A stretch of 64,000 bases of DNA from Stenotrophomonas sp. SAU14A_NAIMI4_8 (GCF_003086695.1 NZ_CP025999.1:2087680-2151679), one strand, 5' to 3'. Shown: positions 17,608 through 27,209, counted from the stretch's first letter. Made by a program: numbers and translations. The notes: generated from the sequence alone by a model not told the origin.

Positions 17608-18491
17608 GCGGTCACCCCGCGCTGCTTCAGGATGCGTTCCAGGAAGAATTCAACGCCGCCGCGCGGCTCGGTCGGGGCCTGCCAGCGCGCGGTGCGGCGG
17701 GCGATCTCGGTGATCGCCAGCGCGGCCGGACTGGACGGGTAGGCCTTCACCACCGGCTGCTGGCGCTGCACCGACAGGCGCAGCCAGTCATCCTGCGGCA
17801 CGCAGCCCAGGTAGTTCAGCGAGACATCGGCCAGGAACTTCTCGCAGACGCGGGTCAGCTTTTCATACAGCACGCGGCCTTCGTTGGGGTCGCGCACCAT
17901 GTTGGCCACCACCTGGATGCGGTCCACGCCACGTTCGCGCGACAGCACCTTGATCAGCGCGTAGGCGTCGGTGATCGAGGCCGGCTCATCGCAGACCACC
18001 ACCACGGTGTCCTGCGCGGCCTGGCAGAAGGTCAGCACGCCGTCGTTGATGCCGGCGGCGGTGTCCACCACCATGATGTCGAGCTCGCGTTCCAGTTCGG
18101 AGAACACGTTGACCAGGCCCACGTGCTCTGCCGGGGCCAGTTCGGCCATGTGCCGGCGGCCCGACGCGGCCGGCACCACCAGCACGCCGTTGGGGCCTTC
18201 GATGATCACATCGTCCAGCGAGCAGCGGCCGGCCACCAGGTCGGCCAGGGTGAAGGTCGGGTTCAGGCCCAGGATCACGTCGATGTTGGCCAGGCCCAGG
18301 TCGGCGTCCAGCAACAGGGTGCGCTTGCCCATGCCCGCCAGCGCCACGGCCAGATTGGCCGACACGTTGGTCTTGCCCACGCCGCCCTTGCCGCCGGTCA
18401 CCGCAATGGTGCGCACAGGGCCCAGCGGCTCGCTGCGGGTGGCCGTCAGCGGGAAGGTGGTGGTCAGCTTGGCGTACTCACGCGACGGCAT
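17604..18491 (-). CDS. flhG: flagellar number regulator FlhG (FleN), MinD-like ATPase
   Basis: 295 aa, deviant Walker A GGKGGVGKTN at residues 33-42, LLLDADLGLANID and MVVDTAAGI. In polar flagellates FlhG/FleN limits the number of flagella and antagonises FlhF and FleQ. There is no DQAxxLR-type FleQ-interaction tail obvious at the N-terminus. It overlaps flhF by 14 nt and fliA by 4 nt. Confidence 0.94.
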   Translation of the reverse strand: MPSREYAKLTTTFPLTATRSEPLGPVRTIAVTGGKGGVGKTNVSANLAVALAGMGKRTLLLDADLGLANIDVILGLNPTFTLADLVAGRCSLDDVIIEGPNGVLVVPAASGRRHMAELAPAEHVGLVNVFSELERELDIMVVDTAAGINDGVLTFCQAAQDTVVVVCDEPASITDAYALIKVLSRERGVDRIQVVANMVRDPNEGRVLYEKLTRVCEKFLADVSLNYLGCVPQDDWLRLSVQRQQPVVKAYPSSPAALAITEIARRTARWQAPTEPRGGVEFFLERILKQRGVTA

Positions 18492-20130
18492 GGTTCAACT
18501 CCGGGTTGCAGGGCATATCGGCCGCTCGGCGCAAATCTTCAAGGCGAAGTACAAGATTGGCTGCAGATGCACGGTGCAGGTCGTCCGGCACGTCCTGGCC
18601 GTCGGTCACCCAGGTGATCGGCAGCTGGTGGTCCACGGCCACCGACAGGGCGTTGCCGAAGCGGCCGGTCTCGTCCAGCTTGCTCAGCACCAGGCCCTGC
18701 AGGTTGGCCGCGCCGAAGCGGCGGACCACCTCGTCCATGTCGCCGAAGCTGGTGTTGGCCGGCAGCACCAGCAGGGTGCGCACCTGGCGGGCGGCGCGCA
18801 GCCACTGCAGCTGGGCGGCCAGCGCGCGGTCGCGCGGGCCCAGGCCGGCGGTGTCGATCAGCACCAGCTTGTAGTCCTTCAGGCGTTCCAGCAGCTGGTC
18901 CAGGTCGGTGCCGCTGTTGGCTTCGTGCACCGCGATGCCGAGCTGGCGGCCGTAGCCGTACAGCTGTTCACGGGCACCCACGCGCAGGGTGTCGGTGGTG
19001 ACCAGGGCCACATCGCGGGCGGCGTGGCTTTCGGCGAAGCGCGAGGCCAGCTTGGCGATGGTGGTGGTCTTGCCGGCGCCGGTGGGGCCGACCAGGGCGA
19101 TCACACCGCCTTCTTCCAGCGGATCGACCGGGGCGATCGGCAGCTTGCGCGAGATCAGCCCCAGCATCAGGCCGCGGCCGCGGTGGGCCTCGGTTTCCGC
19201 CGGAATCTGCATGGCCACATCGCGGGCCAGGCCGGCATCGAAGCCGTACTCGTCCATCAGGTCCAGCGCCGCACCGCGCACTGCGTTGCCACGCAGGCGT
19301 TCGTCGGTGAAGCGGTTCATCTCGCGCTCGATCACCTGGCGCATGCCGGCCACTTCCTGGCGCAGCTGGCGGATCTCGGCGTCATCCTGGGCCACCACGG
19401 TCACCACCGGCGCCGGCATCAGCTGCGGGGCGGGCTCGGGCTGCGGCGTGGCTTCGGCTAGTACCGGGATCGGCTGCTCGGCGGTCACCGCCGGCTCGGC
19501 GGCGATCACGGCGGCCGTCGGCGCCTCGGCCGTCATCGGCAGCGGCGGCGGCAGGGCGGCAGTGTCCTGCGGCTCGTCGTGCGGCGGATCGATCAGGAAG
19601 CGGGCGCGGTTGATCGGGGCCGACGCGGCGGCCTCAGCGGCAGGTGCCGGCGGGGCGACGATGGCCTGGGCGAACGGGGCGAAGATCTGTTCCGGCAGTG
19701 CCGGTTCGTTGACGCTGGCGCGGGCCAGGGTGTCGGCGAAGCCGGTGCTGCCGCGGGTCGGCACGATCTCGTCGGCGCTGTCCAGGGTGCGGCCGGTGGC
19801 ACCGACGGCGGCGCGGGCCAGGGCGGCCACGGCCGAGGTGGTGGCCGCGATCGGTTCCGGCGCCGGGGTGGCGCTGCGGCGGCGGGTGACCGCGGCGATG
19901 ACGGCATCGGCGGCGGTGCGCGGCTTCGGTGCCGGCGGCGGCGCGACATCGCGGCGCGAGGCATCCAGTGCGCGCTGCACCACGCCTTCGTCGTAATGGG
20001 CGGCGGCCACGATTTCGATGCCTTCTTCGATCCGGCGGTTGGACAGGATCACGGCATCGGGCCCGTGTTCCTTGCGCACCAGGTTCATGGCCGAGCGCAT
20101 GTCGGCGGCGACGAAGCGTTTGATTTTCAT
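18478..20130 (-). CDS. flhF: flagellar placement GTPase FlhF
   Basis: 550 aa, an SRP-type GTPase. N-terminal basic B domain (MKIKRFVAADMRSAMNLVRKEHG start region), a long Ala/Pro-rich linker to about residue 260, then the NG domain. P-loop GPTGAGKTTT is at about 347-356, DTAGLGPRD follows, and the base-recognition motif SKLDETG is present. It recruits the first flagellar components to the pole. The ATG at 20130 gives the family N-terminus but has no clear Shine-Dalgarno. A GTG at 20196 with AAGGGG upstream would add 22 residues; I prefer the ATG by homology. No sigma-54 or FliA site was recognised in the 145-bp gap upstream. Confidence 0.94.
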   Translation of the reverse strand: MKIKRFVAADMRSAMNLVRKEHGPDAVILSNRRIEEGIEIVAAAHYDEGVVQRALDASRRDVAPPPAPKPRTAADAVIAAVTRRRSATPAPEPIAATTSAVAALARAAVGATGRTLDSADEIVPTRGSTGFADTLARASVNEPALPEQIFAPFAQAIVAPPAPAAEAAASAPINRARFLIDPPHDEPQDTAALPPPLPMTAEAPTAAVIAAEPAVTAEQPIPVLAEATPQPEPAPQLMPAPVVTVVAQDDAEIRQLRQEVAGMRQVIEREMNRFTDERLRGNAVRGAALDLMDEYGFDAGLARDVAMQIPAETEAHRGRGLMLGLISRKLPIAPVDPLEEGGVIALVGPTGAGKTTTIAKLASRFAESHAARDVALVTTDTLRVGAREQLYGYGRQLGIAVHEANSGTDLDQLLERLKDYKLVLIDTAGLGPRDRALAAQLQWLRAARQVRTLLVLPANTSFGDMDEVVRRFGAANLQGLVLSKLDETGRFGNALSVAVDHQLPITWVTDGQDVPDDLHRASAANLVLRLEDLRRAADMPCNPELNHAVA

Positions 20131-20275
20131 GCTGTGATCACGGGTCGAAGACGGCGGATTGGCGGTCGGAGAACGCGGGTGGTCGGTGGTCTGCACGGTT
20201 CGGGTTCCCCTTGGAATCTGTCGGTTGCTGCAATTGAAGAGTGGTGTCTGTTTTCTGGCGCTGCGGTGGGCGGCG

Positions 20276-22381
20276 TCAGCTGATCGTTCCGACCAGCTTC
20301 AGGCGCTTGTCCTCCGGCACCTCGCTGTAGGCCAGGACCGACAGCGACGGAACGCTGTGGCGGACCAGGCGGGCCAGCGCGGCGCGCACCGGGCCTGGTA
20401 CCAGCACAACCGCGGGCTCGTTGCGGGCTTCCTGCTTGCTGACACATTCGGCCAGGCTCTGGTGCAGTCGCTCAGCGAGTCCGGGTTCCAGCGCGGCGCC
20501 GTTGCCCTGCGTGGACTCCTGCAAGACACGTTCCAATTGCGGGTTGAGGGTGAACACCGGCAGCTCCGCCGACATTCCGGCGATCTCCTGCACGATGAAG
20601 CGGCCCAGCGCGTTGCGCACGGCAGCGGTGAGGGTGGCCGGGTCCTGGCTGGACGGGGCGTGCTCGACCAGCGCTTCGGCGATTTTGCGCAGCTGGCGGA
20701 TCGGAATGCGTTCGACCAGCAGGTTCTGCAGCACGCGCACCACCGCCGACAGCGGCAGCGCCTTGGGCGTCAGATCTTCGACGAGCTTGGGCGCGCTCTT
20801 GCCCAGGTTGGCCAGCAGGTGCTGCACTTCTTCGTGGCCCAGCAGTTCCGGCGCGTGTTCGCGGATCAGGTGCGACAGGTGGGTGGCAACCACGGTGGCC
20901 GGGTCGACCACGGTGTAGCCCAGGGTTTCGGCCTGTGCGCGCTGGTGCGGCTGGATCCAGGTGGCATCCAGGCCGAAGGCGGGGTCCTTGCCGGCAATGC
21001 CGTCCAGCGGGCCCAGCGCGCTGCCCGGGTCCAGCGCCAGTTCGCGGTCGGGATGGATTTCGGCGGTGGCCACCGGCACGCCGTGCACCAGCACGCGGTA
21101 GGCGTTGGCGGCCAGTTCCAGGTTGTCGCGGATATGCACCGAGGGAATCAGGAAGCCGACGTCCTGGGTCAGCTTGCGGCGCACGCCCTTGATGCGCGCC
21201 ATCAGCTCGCCGCCCTGGTTGCTGTCCACCAGCGGAATCAGCCGGTAGCCCACTTCCAGACCCAGCGGGTCGACCGGGCGCAGTTCGTCCCAGCTCAGTT
21301 CGGCGGTCGGTGCCGGCGCGGCGGGGCGGCCCAGAGCATTCACCGGGCCGTTCTCGCCGGCCTTGGCGGCGGCATCGTCGGCCGGCAGCTGGGTCTTGCG
21401 GTACAGCTTCCAGGCGATGAAGCCCAGGATCGCGGCCAGCGTCAGGAAAGCGACGTTGGGCATGCCCGGTACCAGGCCGACCAGGCCGATGATGCCGGCG
21501 GTGATGGCCAGCGCGCGGTACTGGCCGAACACCTGGCCGGTCATGGCCTGGGCCATGTCCTGCGAACGCGAGGCGCGGGTGACCAGCATGGCCACGGCGC
21601 TGGACACCAGCAGGGCCGGCAGCTGCGCCACCAGGCCGTCACCGATGGACAGCAGGGTGTAGGTGGCCGCCGCTTCACCGAACGGCATGCCATGCTGCAG
21701 CACGCCCACGGCCAGGCCGCCCAGCATGTTGATGAACAGGATCAGGATGCCGGCGATCGCATCGCCGCGGATGAACTTGCTGGCGCCGTCCATTGCACCG
21801 TAGAAGTCGGCTTCCTCGCGCACTTCCTCGCGGCGGGCCTTGGCTTCTTCACGCGTCAGCAAACCGGCGTTCAGATCGGCGTCGATGGCCATCTGCTTGC
21901 CGGGCATGGCATCCAGGATGAAGCGGGCGGTCACTTCCGAAACACGGCCGGCGCCCTTGGTGATGACCACGAAGTTGATGATGGTCAGGATCGCGAAGAC
22001 CACGATGCCGACCGCGTAGTTGCCGCCGATCACGAACTCGCCGAAGGCGGCGATCACCTTGCCGGCTGCTTCGTGGCCGTTCTGGCCGTTGAGCAGGATC
22101 ACGCGGGTGGAGGCCACGTTCAGCGCCAGGCGCAGCATGGTGGTGACCAGCAGCACGATGGGGAAGATGGTGAAATCCAGCGGGCGCTTCACGTAGACCA
22201 CCGCCAGCAGCACCATCAACGAGATGGCGATGTTGAAGGTGAACAGCGCATCCAGCACCGGGGCGGCCAGCGGCACCACCACCATGGCCAGCAGGGCCAG
22301 CACGATCAGCGGCGCGCCAAGACCCTGGCGGATCATGTCGAGCACGCGGCGGCTGTTGAAACCAGAGGTCTGGGCGTTCAT
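20276..22381 (-). CDS. flhA: flagellar export gate protein FlhA
   Basis: 701 aa. The N-terminal half has about eight TM helices and the FHIPEP-family signature (KRPLDFTIFPIVLLVTTMLRLALNVAST). The C-terminal cytoplasmic half, about 330-701, forms the ring that docks chaperone-substrate complexes. It is part of the type III flagellar secretion gate with FlhB, FliP, FliQ and FliR. The ATG overlaps the flhB stop by 4 nt. Confidence 0.97.
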   Translation of the reverse strand: MNAQTSGFNSRRVLDMIRQGLGAPLIVLALLAMVVVPLAAPVLDALFTFNIAISLMVLLAVVYVKRPLDFTIFPIVLLVTTMLRLALNVASTRVILLNGQNGHEAAGKVIAAFGEFVIGGNYAVGIVVFAILTIINFVVITKGAGRVSEVTARFILDAMPGKQMAIDADLNAGLLTREEAKARREEVREEADFYGAMDGASKFIRGDAIAGILILFINMLGGLAVGVLQHGMPFGEAAATYTLLSIGDGLVAQLPALLVSSAVAMLVTRASRSQDMAQAMTGQVFGQYRALAITAGIIGLVGLVPGMPNVAFLTLAAILGFIAWKLYRKTQLPADDAAAKAGENGPVNALGRPAAPAPTAELSWDELRPVDPLGLEVGYRLIPLVDSNQGGELMARIKGVRRKLTQDVGFLIPSVHIRDNLELAANAYRVLVHGVPVATAEIHPDRELALDPGSALGPLDGIAGKDPAFGLDATWIQPHQRAQAETLGYTVVDPATVVATHLSHLIREHAPELLGHEEVQHLLANLGKSAPKLVEDLTPKALPLSAVVRVLQNLLVERIPIRQLRKIAEALVEHAPSSQDPATLTAAVRNALGRFIVQEIAGMSAELPVFTLNPQLERVLQESTQGNGAALEPGLAERLHQSLAECVSKQEARNEPAVVLVPGPVRAALARLVRHSVPSLSVLAYSEVPEDKRLKLVGTIS

Positions 22382-23508
22382 GGGCGGCCTCCAGTGCCGA
22401 ATTCATCCACATCGATGTGGGGAGTGGACGGCATCGGGCCGGTCCGCCAGCCGCGCAGCTGGTAGACGTAGGACAGCACCTGGGCGACGGCTGAATACAG
22501 TCTCACGGGAATTTCCTTGCCGAGTTGACCCTCCCGATACAAGGCGCGTGCCAAAGGCGGGGCCGAGACGATGGCCACCTTGTTGCCGTCGGCCACTTCA
22601 CGGATGCGCAGGGCGGTTTCGTCCACGCCCAGGGCGACCACGGTGGGGGCACTCATACGGCTGCCTTCGTACTTCAGGGCCACGGCGTAGTGGGTGGGGT
22701 TGACCACCACCACGTCGGCGGTGGGTACCGCTTCCATCATGCGGCGGTTGGCCATCTGCTGCTGCAGCTGGCGGATGCGCCCCTTCACTTCGGGGCTGCC
22801 TTCGCTTTCCTTCATTTCCCGGCGCAGCTCTTCACGGGTCATCTTCAGCTTGCGCATCCAGTTCCAGCGCTGGTAAGGCGCATCGATGGCGCCCAGCAGC
22901 AGCATGGCGCCGGCGGTGGCCAGCAGCAGCTTCAGGGTGAAGGCCAGGCCATGGCCGATGGCCGATTCCAGCGGCTGGTGCAGCAGGCCGCGCAGGGCAT
23001 CGAAGCTGCTGGCAAACACCAGCGCGGCCGCGGCGCCGACAAAGCCCACGCGCAGCAGCGACTTGGTGAACTCGGCCACGGCCTCGGCACCCCACATGCG
23101 CTTCAGGCCGGCGATGGGGCTGAGCCGCTTGGGGTCGGGCATCAGTGATTTGTTCGACCAGCGCAGCCCGCCCATCACCAGCGGCGACAGGAAGCTGGCC
23201 AGGAAGCAGACCACCAGCAGCGGCCAGCAGGCCATCATCAGGCGCAGGAACAGCCAGCCGAAGTGGCCGAACAGGGCCTGCGGGTTCTGCCACAGGGCCG
23301 GCTCGGGGCTGAGCGCGGCGCGCATCCAGGCATGGCCGCCGGCGGCAATGGAGCTGCTGGTGGCCATGATGGCGATGACCGCCGCGCCGAACACTGCCAC
23401 GGTGGCCAGCTCGCGCGAACGCGGGATGTTGCCCTGTTCACGGGCGTCACGCAGGCGTTTTTCTGTTGGCTGTTCGGTTTTTTCGCCTGCGTCTTCGTTC
23501 TCGGACAT
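22378..23508 (-). CDS. flhB: flagellar export switch protein FlhB
   Basis: 376 aa, four TM helices and a cytoplasmic C-domain with the autocleavage site NPTH at about residues 269-272 (VVVVNPTHYAVAL). Cleavage between N and P switches export from hook to filament substrates, in concert with FliK. The N-terminal motif EKTEQPTEKRLRDAREQG is typical. The region upstream is a cluster of SMAG repeats and no flagellar promoter was recognised there. Confidence 0.96.
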   Translation of the reverse strand: MSENEDAGEKTEQPTEKRLRDAREQGNIPRSRELATVAVFGAAVIAIMATSSSIAAGGHAWMRAALSPEPALWQNPQALFGHFGWLFLRLMMACWPLLVVCFLASFLSPLVMGGLRWSNKSLMPDPKRLSPIAGLKRMWGAEAVAEFTKSLLRVGFVGAAAALVFASSFDALRGLLHQPLESAIGHGLAFTLKLLLATAGAMLLLGAIDAPYQRWNWMRKLKMTREELRREMKESEGSPEVKGRIRQLQQQMANRRMMEAVPTADVVVVNPTHYAVALKYEGSRMSAPTVVALGVDETALRIREVADGNKVAIVSAPPLARALYREGQLGKEIPVRLYSAVAQVLSYVYQLRGWRTGPMPSTPHIDVDEFGTGGRP

Positions 23509-23781
23509 CGCGGTGCACTACGGCGGGGAGTGCCGGGGTGCGTGCAAGAACTGTTCCGTGACGGTAGAGCAGTGCCAACCAAGGTTGGCACCCACCAGGA
23601 TGGGGGCGGTTGGCACCCACCAGAGCAGGGGCGGTAGCGCCGGGCCATGCCCGGCGGATGGCACCCACCGGAAGATGGCGGTAGCGCCGGGCCGTGCCCG
23701 GCGGGGTGAGAAGTGCCAACCAAGGTTGGCACCTACCAGAGCAGGGTGGTAGCTCCGGGCCATGCCCGGCGGGCGGGCGCG
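23509..23781. repeat. cluster of five SMAG-type palindromes
   Basis: 273 bp between flhB and the MHYT gene is nearly filled with palindromes. They lie at 23572-23595 (GTGCCAACC/GGTTGGCAC, degenerate end), 23634-23656 and 23681-23703 (GTAGCGCCGGG type, plus), 23713-23736 (GTAG on minus, GTGCCAACC arms) and 23749-23771 (GTAGCTCCGGG type, plus). Two arm families alternate. Confidence 0.8.
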
Positions 23782-25899
23782 TCAGCGCGGCGGTGGGTTG
23801 GCCAGTTCCACCCGCGGCCGCGGCAGGTCGTGCAGCTGCATGAAGCGGGCCGGGTCCACCGGCCGGCCCAGCAGGTAGCCCTGCAGGTAGTCACAGCCCA
23901 GCCGTTCCAGATAGGCGCGCTGCGGGGCGGTTTCCACGCCCTCGGCCACAATGTCCATGTCCAGCGCGTGGCCCAGCGCCACGATGGCCGACACGATCAC
24001 CACGTCTTCCGGGCTGTGTTCCAGATCGCGCACGAAGGCGTGGTCGATCTTGATTTCGGTGGCCGGCAGGCGCTTGAGGTACAGCAGGCTGGAATAGCCG
24101 GTGCCGAAATCGTCGATGGAAATGCCCACGCCCAGCGCCGACAGGCTCTGCAGCAGGCGCAGGCTGGTGTCGGTATCGCGCATCACCGTGCTTTCGGTGA
24201 TTTCCAGCACCAGGTGGCGCGGGGTGATGGCGTAGCGTTCGATCACGTCCTCCACATCGCGCAGCAGGTGCGGCGAACTGAACTGCACCGGCGACAGGTT
24301 CACCGACATCGACCAGCCGTCATGGCCGGCATCGTGCCAGCGGCGCAACTGCTGGCAGGCCTGTTCCAGCGCCCAGCGACCGATATCGTGGATGGCACCG
24401 CTGCGCTCGGCCAGGCGAATGAAGCGGTCCGGCGGGATCAGGCCCTGTTCGGGATGGCGCCAGCGGATCAGTGCCTCGGCGCCGGCCACGGCCTGCGAGG
24501 CCACGCGGATCTTCGGCTGGTAGTGCAGGAACAACTGGTCGGTACCGATCGCCCGGCGCAGGTCGGCCAGCAGGCGGAACTGCTGTTCGGCGCTGTCGTT
24601 CATCCAGTCGGAGAACAGCACGAAGGCGTTGCGGCCCGATTCCTTGGCCTGGTACATCGCCGCATCGGCAAAGGCCATCAACTGGCGTTCGCTGGCGGCG
24701 TGGTCGGGACAGATGGCAACGCCGATGCTGGCGGTCACCTGCAGTTCGTTGTCGGGCAGCAGCGGGCCGCCGCCCACCGCTTCCAGGATGCGCCGGGCCA
24801 AGGTCGGCAGGTCCTCGTCATGTTCGATGCGCACCACCAGCACGAACTCGTCACCGCCCAGTCGCGCCAGCATGTCGTTGGGCCGCAGCAGCTGGCGGGT
24901 GCGCTCGGCCACGGCCACCAGCAGGGCATCGCCGGCCTGGTGGCCATAGGCATCGTTCACCTGCTTGAAGCCGTCCAGATCCATGAACATCACCGCGAAG
25001 CGGCTGCCGCGCTGTTCGGCCTCGGCCAGCGCCTGCACGATCCGGCGCTGCAGCAGCAGGCGGTTGGGCAGGCGGGTAAGCGGGTCGTGCAGGGCGGCCT
25101 GGGTCAGTTCCTGCTGGGCGTCGGTGAGCGAGGTGCTGAGCAGCGAATTGCGCAGCCGCAGCAGCTGCGCCTCCACCCGCTGTTCCAGCCAGGACACCAC
25201 CAGCACCACCGCCAGGATGGCCACGGTGAGCACCACCACCATCACCGCCAGCCAGGTGCTGCGCAGGCCGTCGCCGACGGCGGCACCACACACGCTGCCT
25301 TCGGGGAAGCGGGCGGCGGCCATGCCGGTGTAATGCATGCCCACGATGGCCAAGCCCAGCAGGCCGGCGGCGGTCAGCCGATCAACATTGCGGGTGTTCT
25401 GCGCGCGAAGCCGGAAGGCCACGTACAGCGCGGTCCACGATGCGGCCACGGCCACCAGCAGCGACAGCGCCAGCCACACCGGCTGGTAGTCGATGCCCGG
25501 TTGCATGCGCAGGGCGGCCATGCCCACGTAATGCATGCTGGCAATGCCGCTGCCCATCAGCACTGCGCCGCCGGCCAGGCGGCCATGCGGCAGGGTGTGC
25601 AATGACACCAGCCACAGCGCGAACACCGACGAGGCGATGGCCAGCGCCAGCGAGACCAGGGTGATGGGCAGGTCGTAGCCCAGCGGAATGGGCAGGTCGA
25701 AGGCCAGCATGCCGATGAAGTGCATGGACCAGATGCCCAGCCCCATCGCGAACCCGCCGCCCAGCCGCCACCACCAGGTGGCACCGCGGCCAGGTGCAGT
25801 CACCGTGCGCCCGGCCATCGCCAGGGCGGTATACGAAGCCATGACGGCAACCAGCAGCGAGGTGGCCACCAGCCATGGGTTATACGTGCCTACCAGCAT
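23782..25899 (-). CDS. MHYT sensor with GGDEF and EAL domains (c-di-GMP turnover)
   Basis: 705 aa. The N-terminal ~250 residues have seven TM helices with three MHYT-family motifs (MHFIGM at 59-64, then MHYVGM and MHYTGM), thought to bind copper and sense a gas such as O2, CO or NO. The GGDEF domain has an intact LGGDEF at about 347-352 and the EAL domain an intact EALIRW at about 474, with DDFGTGYSS. Both activities are possible on motif grounds. It sits between flhB and fliR and may set c-di-GMP levels read by YcgR, the PilZ-like protein and FleQ in this cluster. GGGAG lies 8 nt before the ATG. No flagellar promoter was found. Confidence 0.92.
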   Translation of the reverse strand: MLVGTYNPWLVATSLLVAVMASYTALAMAGRTVTAPGRGATWWWRLGGGFAMGLGIWSMHFIGMLAFDLPIPLGYDLPITLVSLALAIASSVFALWLVSLHTLPHGRLAGGAVLMGSGIASMHYVGMAALRMQPGIDYQPVWLALSLLVAVAASWTALYVAFRLRAQNTRNVDRLTAAGLLGLAIVGMHYTGMAAARFPEGSVCGAAVGDGLRSTWLAVMVVVLTVAILAVVLVVSWLEQRVEAQLLRLRNSLLSTSLTDAQQELTQAALHDPLTRLPNRLLLQRRIVQALAEAEQRGSRFAVMFMDLDGFKQVNDAYGHQAGDALLVAVAERTRQLLRPNDMLARLGGDEFVLVVRIEHDEDLPTLARRILEAVGGGPLLPDNELQVTASIGVAICPDHAASERQLMAFADAAMYQAKESGRNAFVLFSDWMNDSAEQQFRLLADLRRAIGTDQLFLHYQPKIRVASQAVAGAEALIRWRHPEQGLIPPDRFIRLAERSGAIHDIGRWALEQACQQLRRWHDAGHDGWSMSVNLSPVQFSSPHLLRDVEDVIERYAITPRHLVLEITESTVMRDTDTSLRLLQSLSALGVGISIDDFGTGYSSLLYLKRLPATEIKIDHAFVRDLEHSPEDVVIVSAIVALGHALDMDIVAEGVETAPQRAYLERLGCDYLQGYLLGRPVDPARFMQLHDLPRPRVELANPPPR

Positions 25900-26015
25900 T
25901 CGTCAGTCTCCCGGACCTGCCTGTCAACGGAAAAACTACGGTGGGGCAAGGCTACGGCAAGCGGCCGTGCAGAACGCGGGCCGCGTGCGGCGTCCCCCTG
26001 GTCGCCGCGCATTCA

Positions 26016-26031
26016 CTGTAACGCGTTACAG
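26016..26031. promoter_or_regulatory. perfect 16-bp palindrome, possible operator
   Basis: CTGTAACGCGTTACAG, a perfect palindrome about 117 bp upstream of the MHYT-GGDEF-EAL ATG and 37 bp past the fliR stop. It has the form of a dimeric repressor site; the regulator is unknown. Confidence 0.45.
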
Positions 26032-26067
26032 GGGGGGCAGGGCAATCAACAAGATGTGATGAAGTTC

Positions 26068-26859
26068 TCATTGAGTGACCGCGCCAGCAGCCTCGAACGC
26101 GGCATCGAACATGCGTTGCACCGGCGGGCCCATTTCACCGGCCAGCAGGGCCAGCAGGAACAGGCCCAGCAGCAGCGACACCGGCAGGCCCAGCTGGATC
26201 GGGTTCAGCGCGGGCGCGGCACGGGCCAGCACACCAAAGGCCAGGTTGACCGCCAGCATGGCCACCACCAGCGGAATGGCCAGGGTAAGGCCGCCGCGCA
26301 GCACGGTCAGCAGGAAGGTGGGGGCGATGCTGAAGAAGGCATGCGGGTCGGGCAGCGGCGCGCCGATGGGCAGCGCGCGGTAGCTGTCCACCACCAGCGA
26401 GATCAGCGCCAGGTGCCCGTTGGCGGTGAAGAACAGCAGGCCGAACAGCAGGTAGAACCACTGCCCGATCACGCCCGAGGTGCCGCCACGCAGCGGGTCG
26501 CTCATCTGCGCGAAGGCCAAGCCGGTGCCCTGCGCGACCAGTTCGCCCGCCAGCGCGCCGGCTTCGAAGATCAGCCGCAGCAGGAAGCCGATGGACACAC
26601 CGATGGCCAGCTCGCGGGCAATGGTAAGTACAGTGGCGGCGTCGAAGCCGGTCCAGTCTGGTACCGGCGGCAGCAGCGGGGCCAGCGCGATGGACAGCGT
26701 GGCCGCCAGCATCACCCGCACGCGGGCCGGCACCGCGCGGGTACCGACCATGGGCATGGCCATGGCCACCGCGCCGAAACGCAGCAGTGTCCACAGCACG
26801 GTGCCGATCATGCCGAAGGCCTGCAGGCCGTCGGCGGCCATCTGGGTGGCGGCGTCCAT
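26068..26859 (-). CDS. fliR: flagellar export gate protein FliR
   Basis: 263 aa, about six TM segments, SctT/FliR family (MGTRAVPARVRVMLAATLSIA, GGTSGVIGQWFYLL). Forms the export gate core with FliP and FliQ. Last gene of the fliLMNOPQR run and 13 bp downstream of fliQ. Confidence 0.96.
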   Translation of the reverse strand: MDAATQMAADGLQAFGMIGTVLWTLLRFGAVAMAMPMVGTRAVPARVRVMLAATLSIALAPLLPPVPDWTGFDAATVLTIARELAIGVSIGFLLRLIFEAGALAGELVAQGTGLAFAQMSDPLRGGTSGVIGQWFYLLFGLLFFTANGHLALISLVVDSYRALPIGAPLPDPHAFFSIAPTFLLTVLRGGLTLAIPLVVAMLAVNLAFGVLARAAPALNPIQLGLPVSLLLGLFLLALLAGEMGPPVQRMFDAAFEAAGAVTQ

Positions 26860-26872
26860 GGCGGCGCGGTTC

Positions 26873-27142
26873 CTAGCCGATCAGGTGTGGAATGCGCTGG
26901 AACAGCAGCGTGGTGAACTCGACCAGGTGGCCGATCAGCAGGCTGCCGAGCGCAAACAACACAGCGGTGAGTGCCGCAGCCTTGGCGACGAAGGCAATGG
27001 TGGGTTCGTTCAACTGGGTCGCGGCCTGCACCACGCCCACCACCACGCCAACCACCAGCACGGTCAGCAGCAGCGGGCCGGCTACCCACAGTACGGTAAT
27101 CAGGCCGCCACGCAGCTCAGTCAGGGCAAGTTCGGGAGACAT
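26873..27142 (-). CDS. fliQ: flagellar export gate protein FliQ
   Basis: 89 aa, two TM helices, the normal length of the family, starting MSPELALTELRGGL. The frame is open 28 codons further upstream, but that part is translated SMAG repeat and would not belong to FliQ. The gap to fliP (80 bp) is unusually wide for this operon because two SMAG elements lie in it. Confidence 0.95.
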   Translation of the reverse strand: MSPELALTELRGGLITVLWVAGPLLLTVLVVGVVVGVVQAATQLNEPTIAFVAKAAALTAVLFALGSLLIGHLVEFTTLLFQRIPHLIG

Positions 27143-27155
27143 CGTTGTTCCATTG

Positions 27156-27209
27156 GTAGCGCCGGGCCATGCCCGGCGACGCTTCTGTAGAGTCGAGCCA
27201 CGCTCGACT
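27156..27209 (+). repeat. two SMAG palindromes between fliP and fliQ
   Basis: 27156-27178 (GTAGCGCCGGG type) and 27187-27209 (GTAGAGTCGAG type), both with GTAG on the plus strand. They break an otherwise tight operon. Confidence 0.85.

Noticed and set aside
20131..20196. GTG start of flhF at 20196
   Set aside because: An AAGGGG lies upstream, but the ATG at 20130 begins exactly at the family N-terminus; kept as an alternative only.
23521..23560. Sigma-54 promoter for flhB
   Set aside because: TTGCA and CGGCAC are both present, but in the wrong order on the minus strand (TTGCA first), so they cannot form -24/-12.
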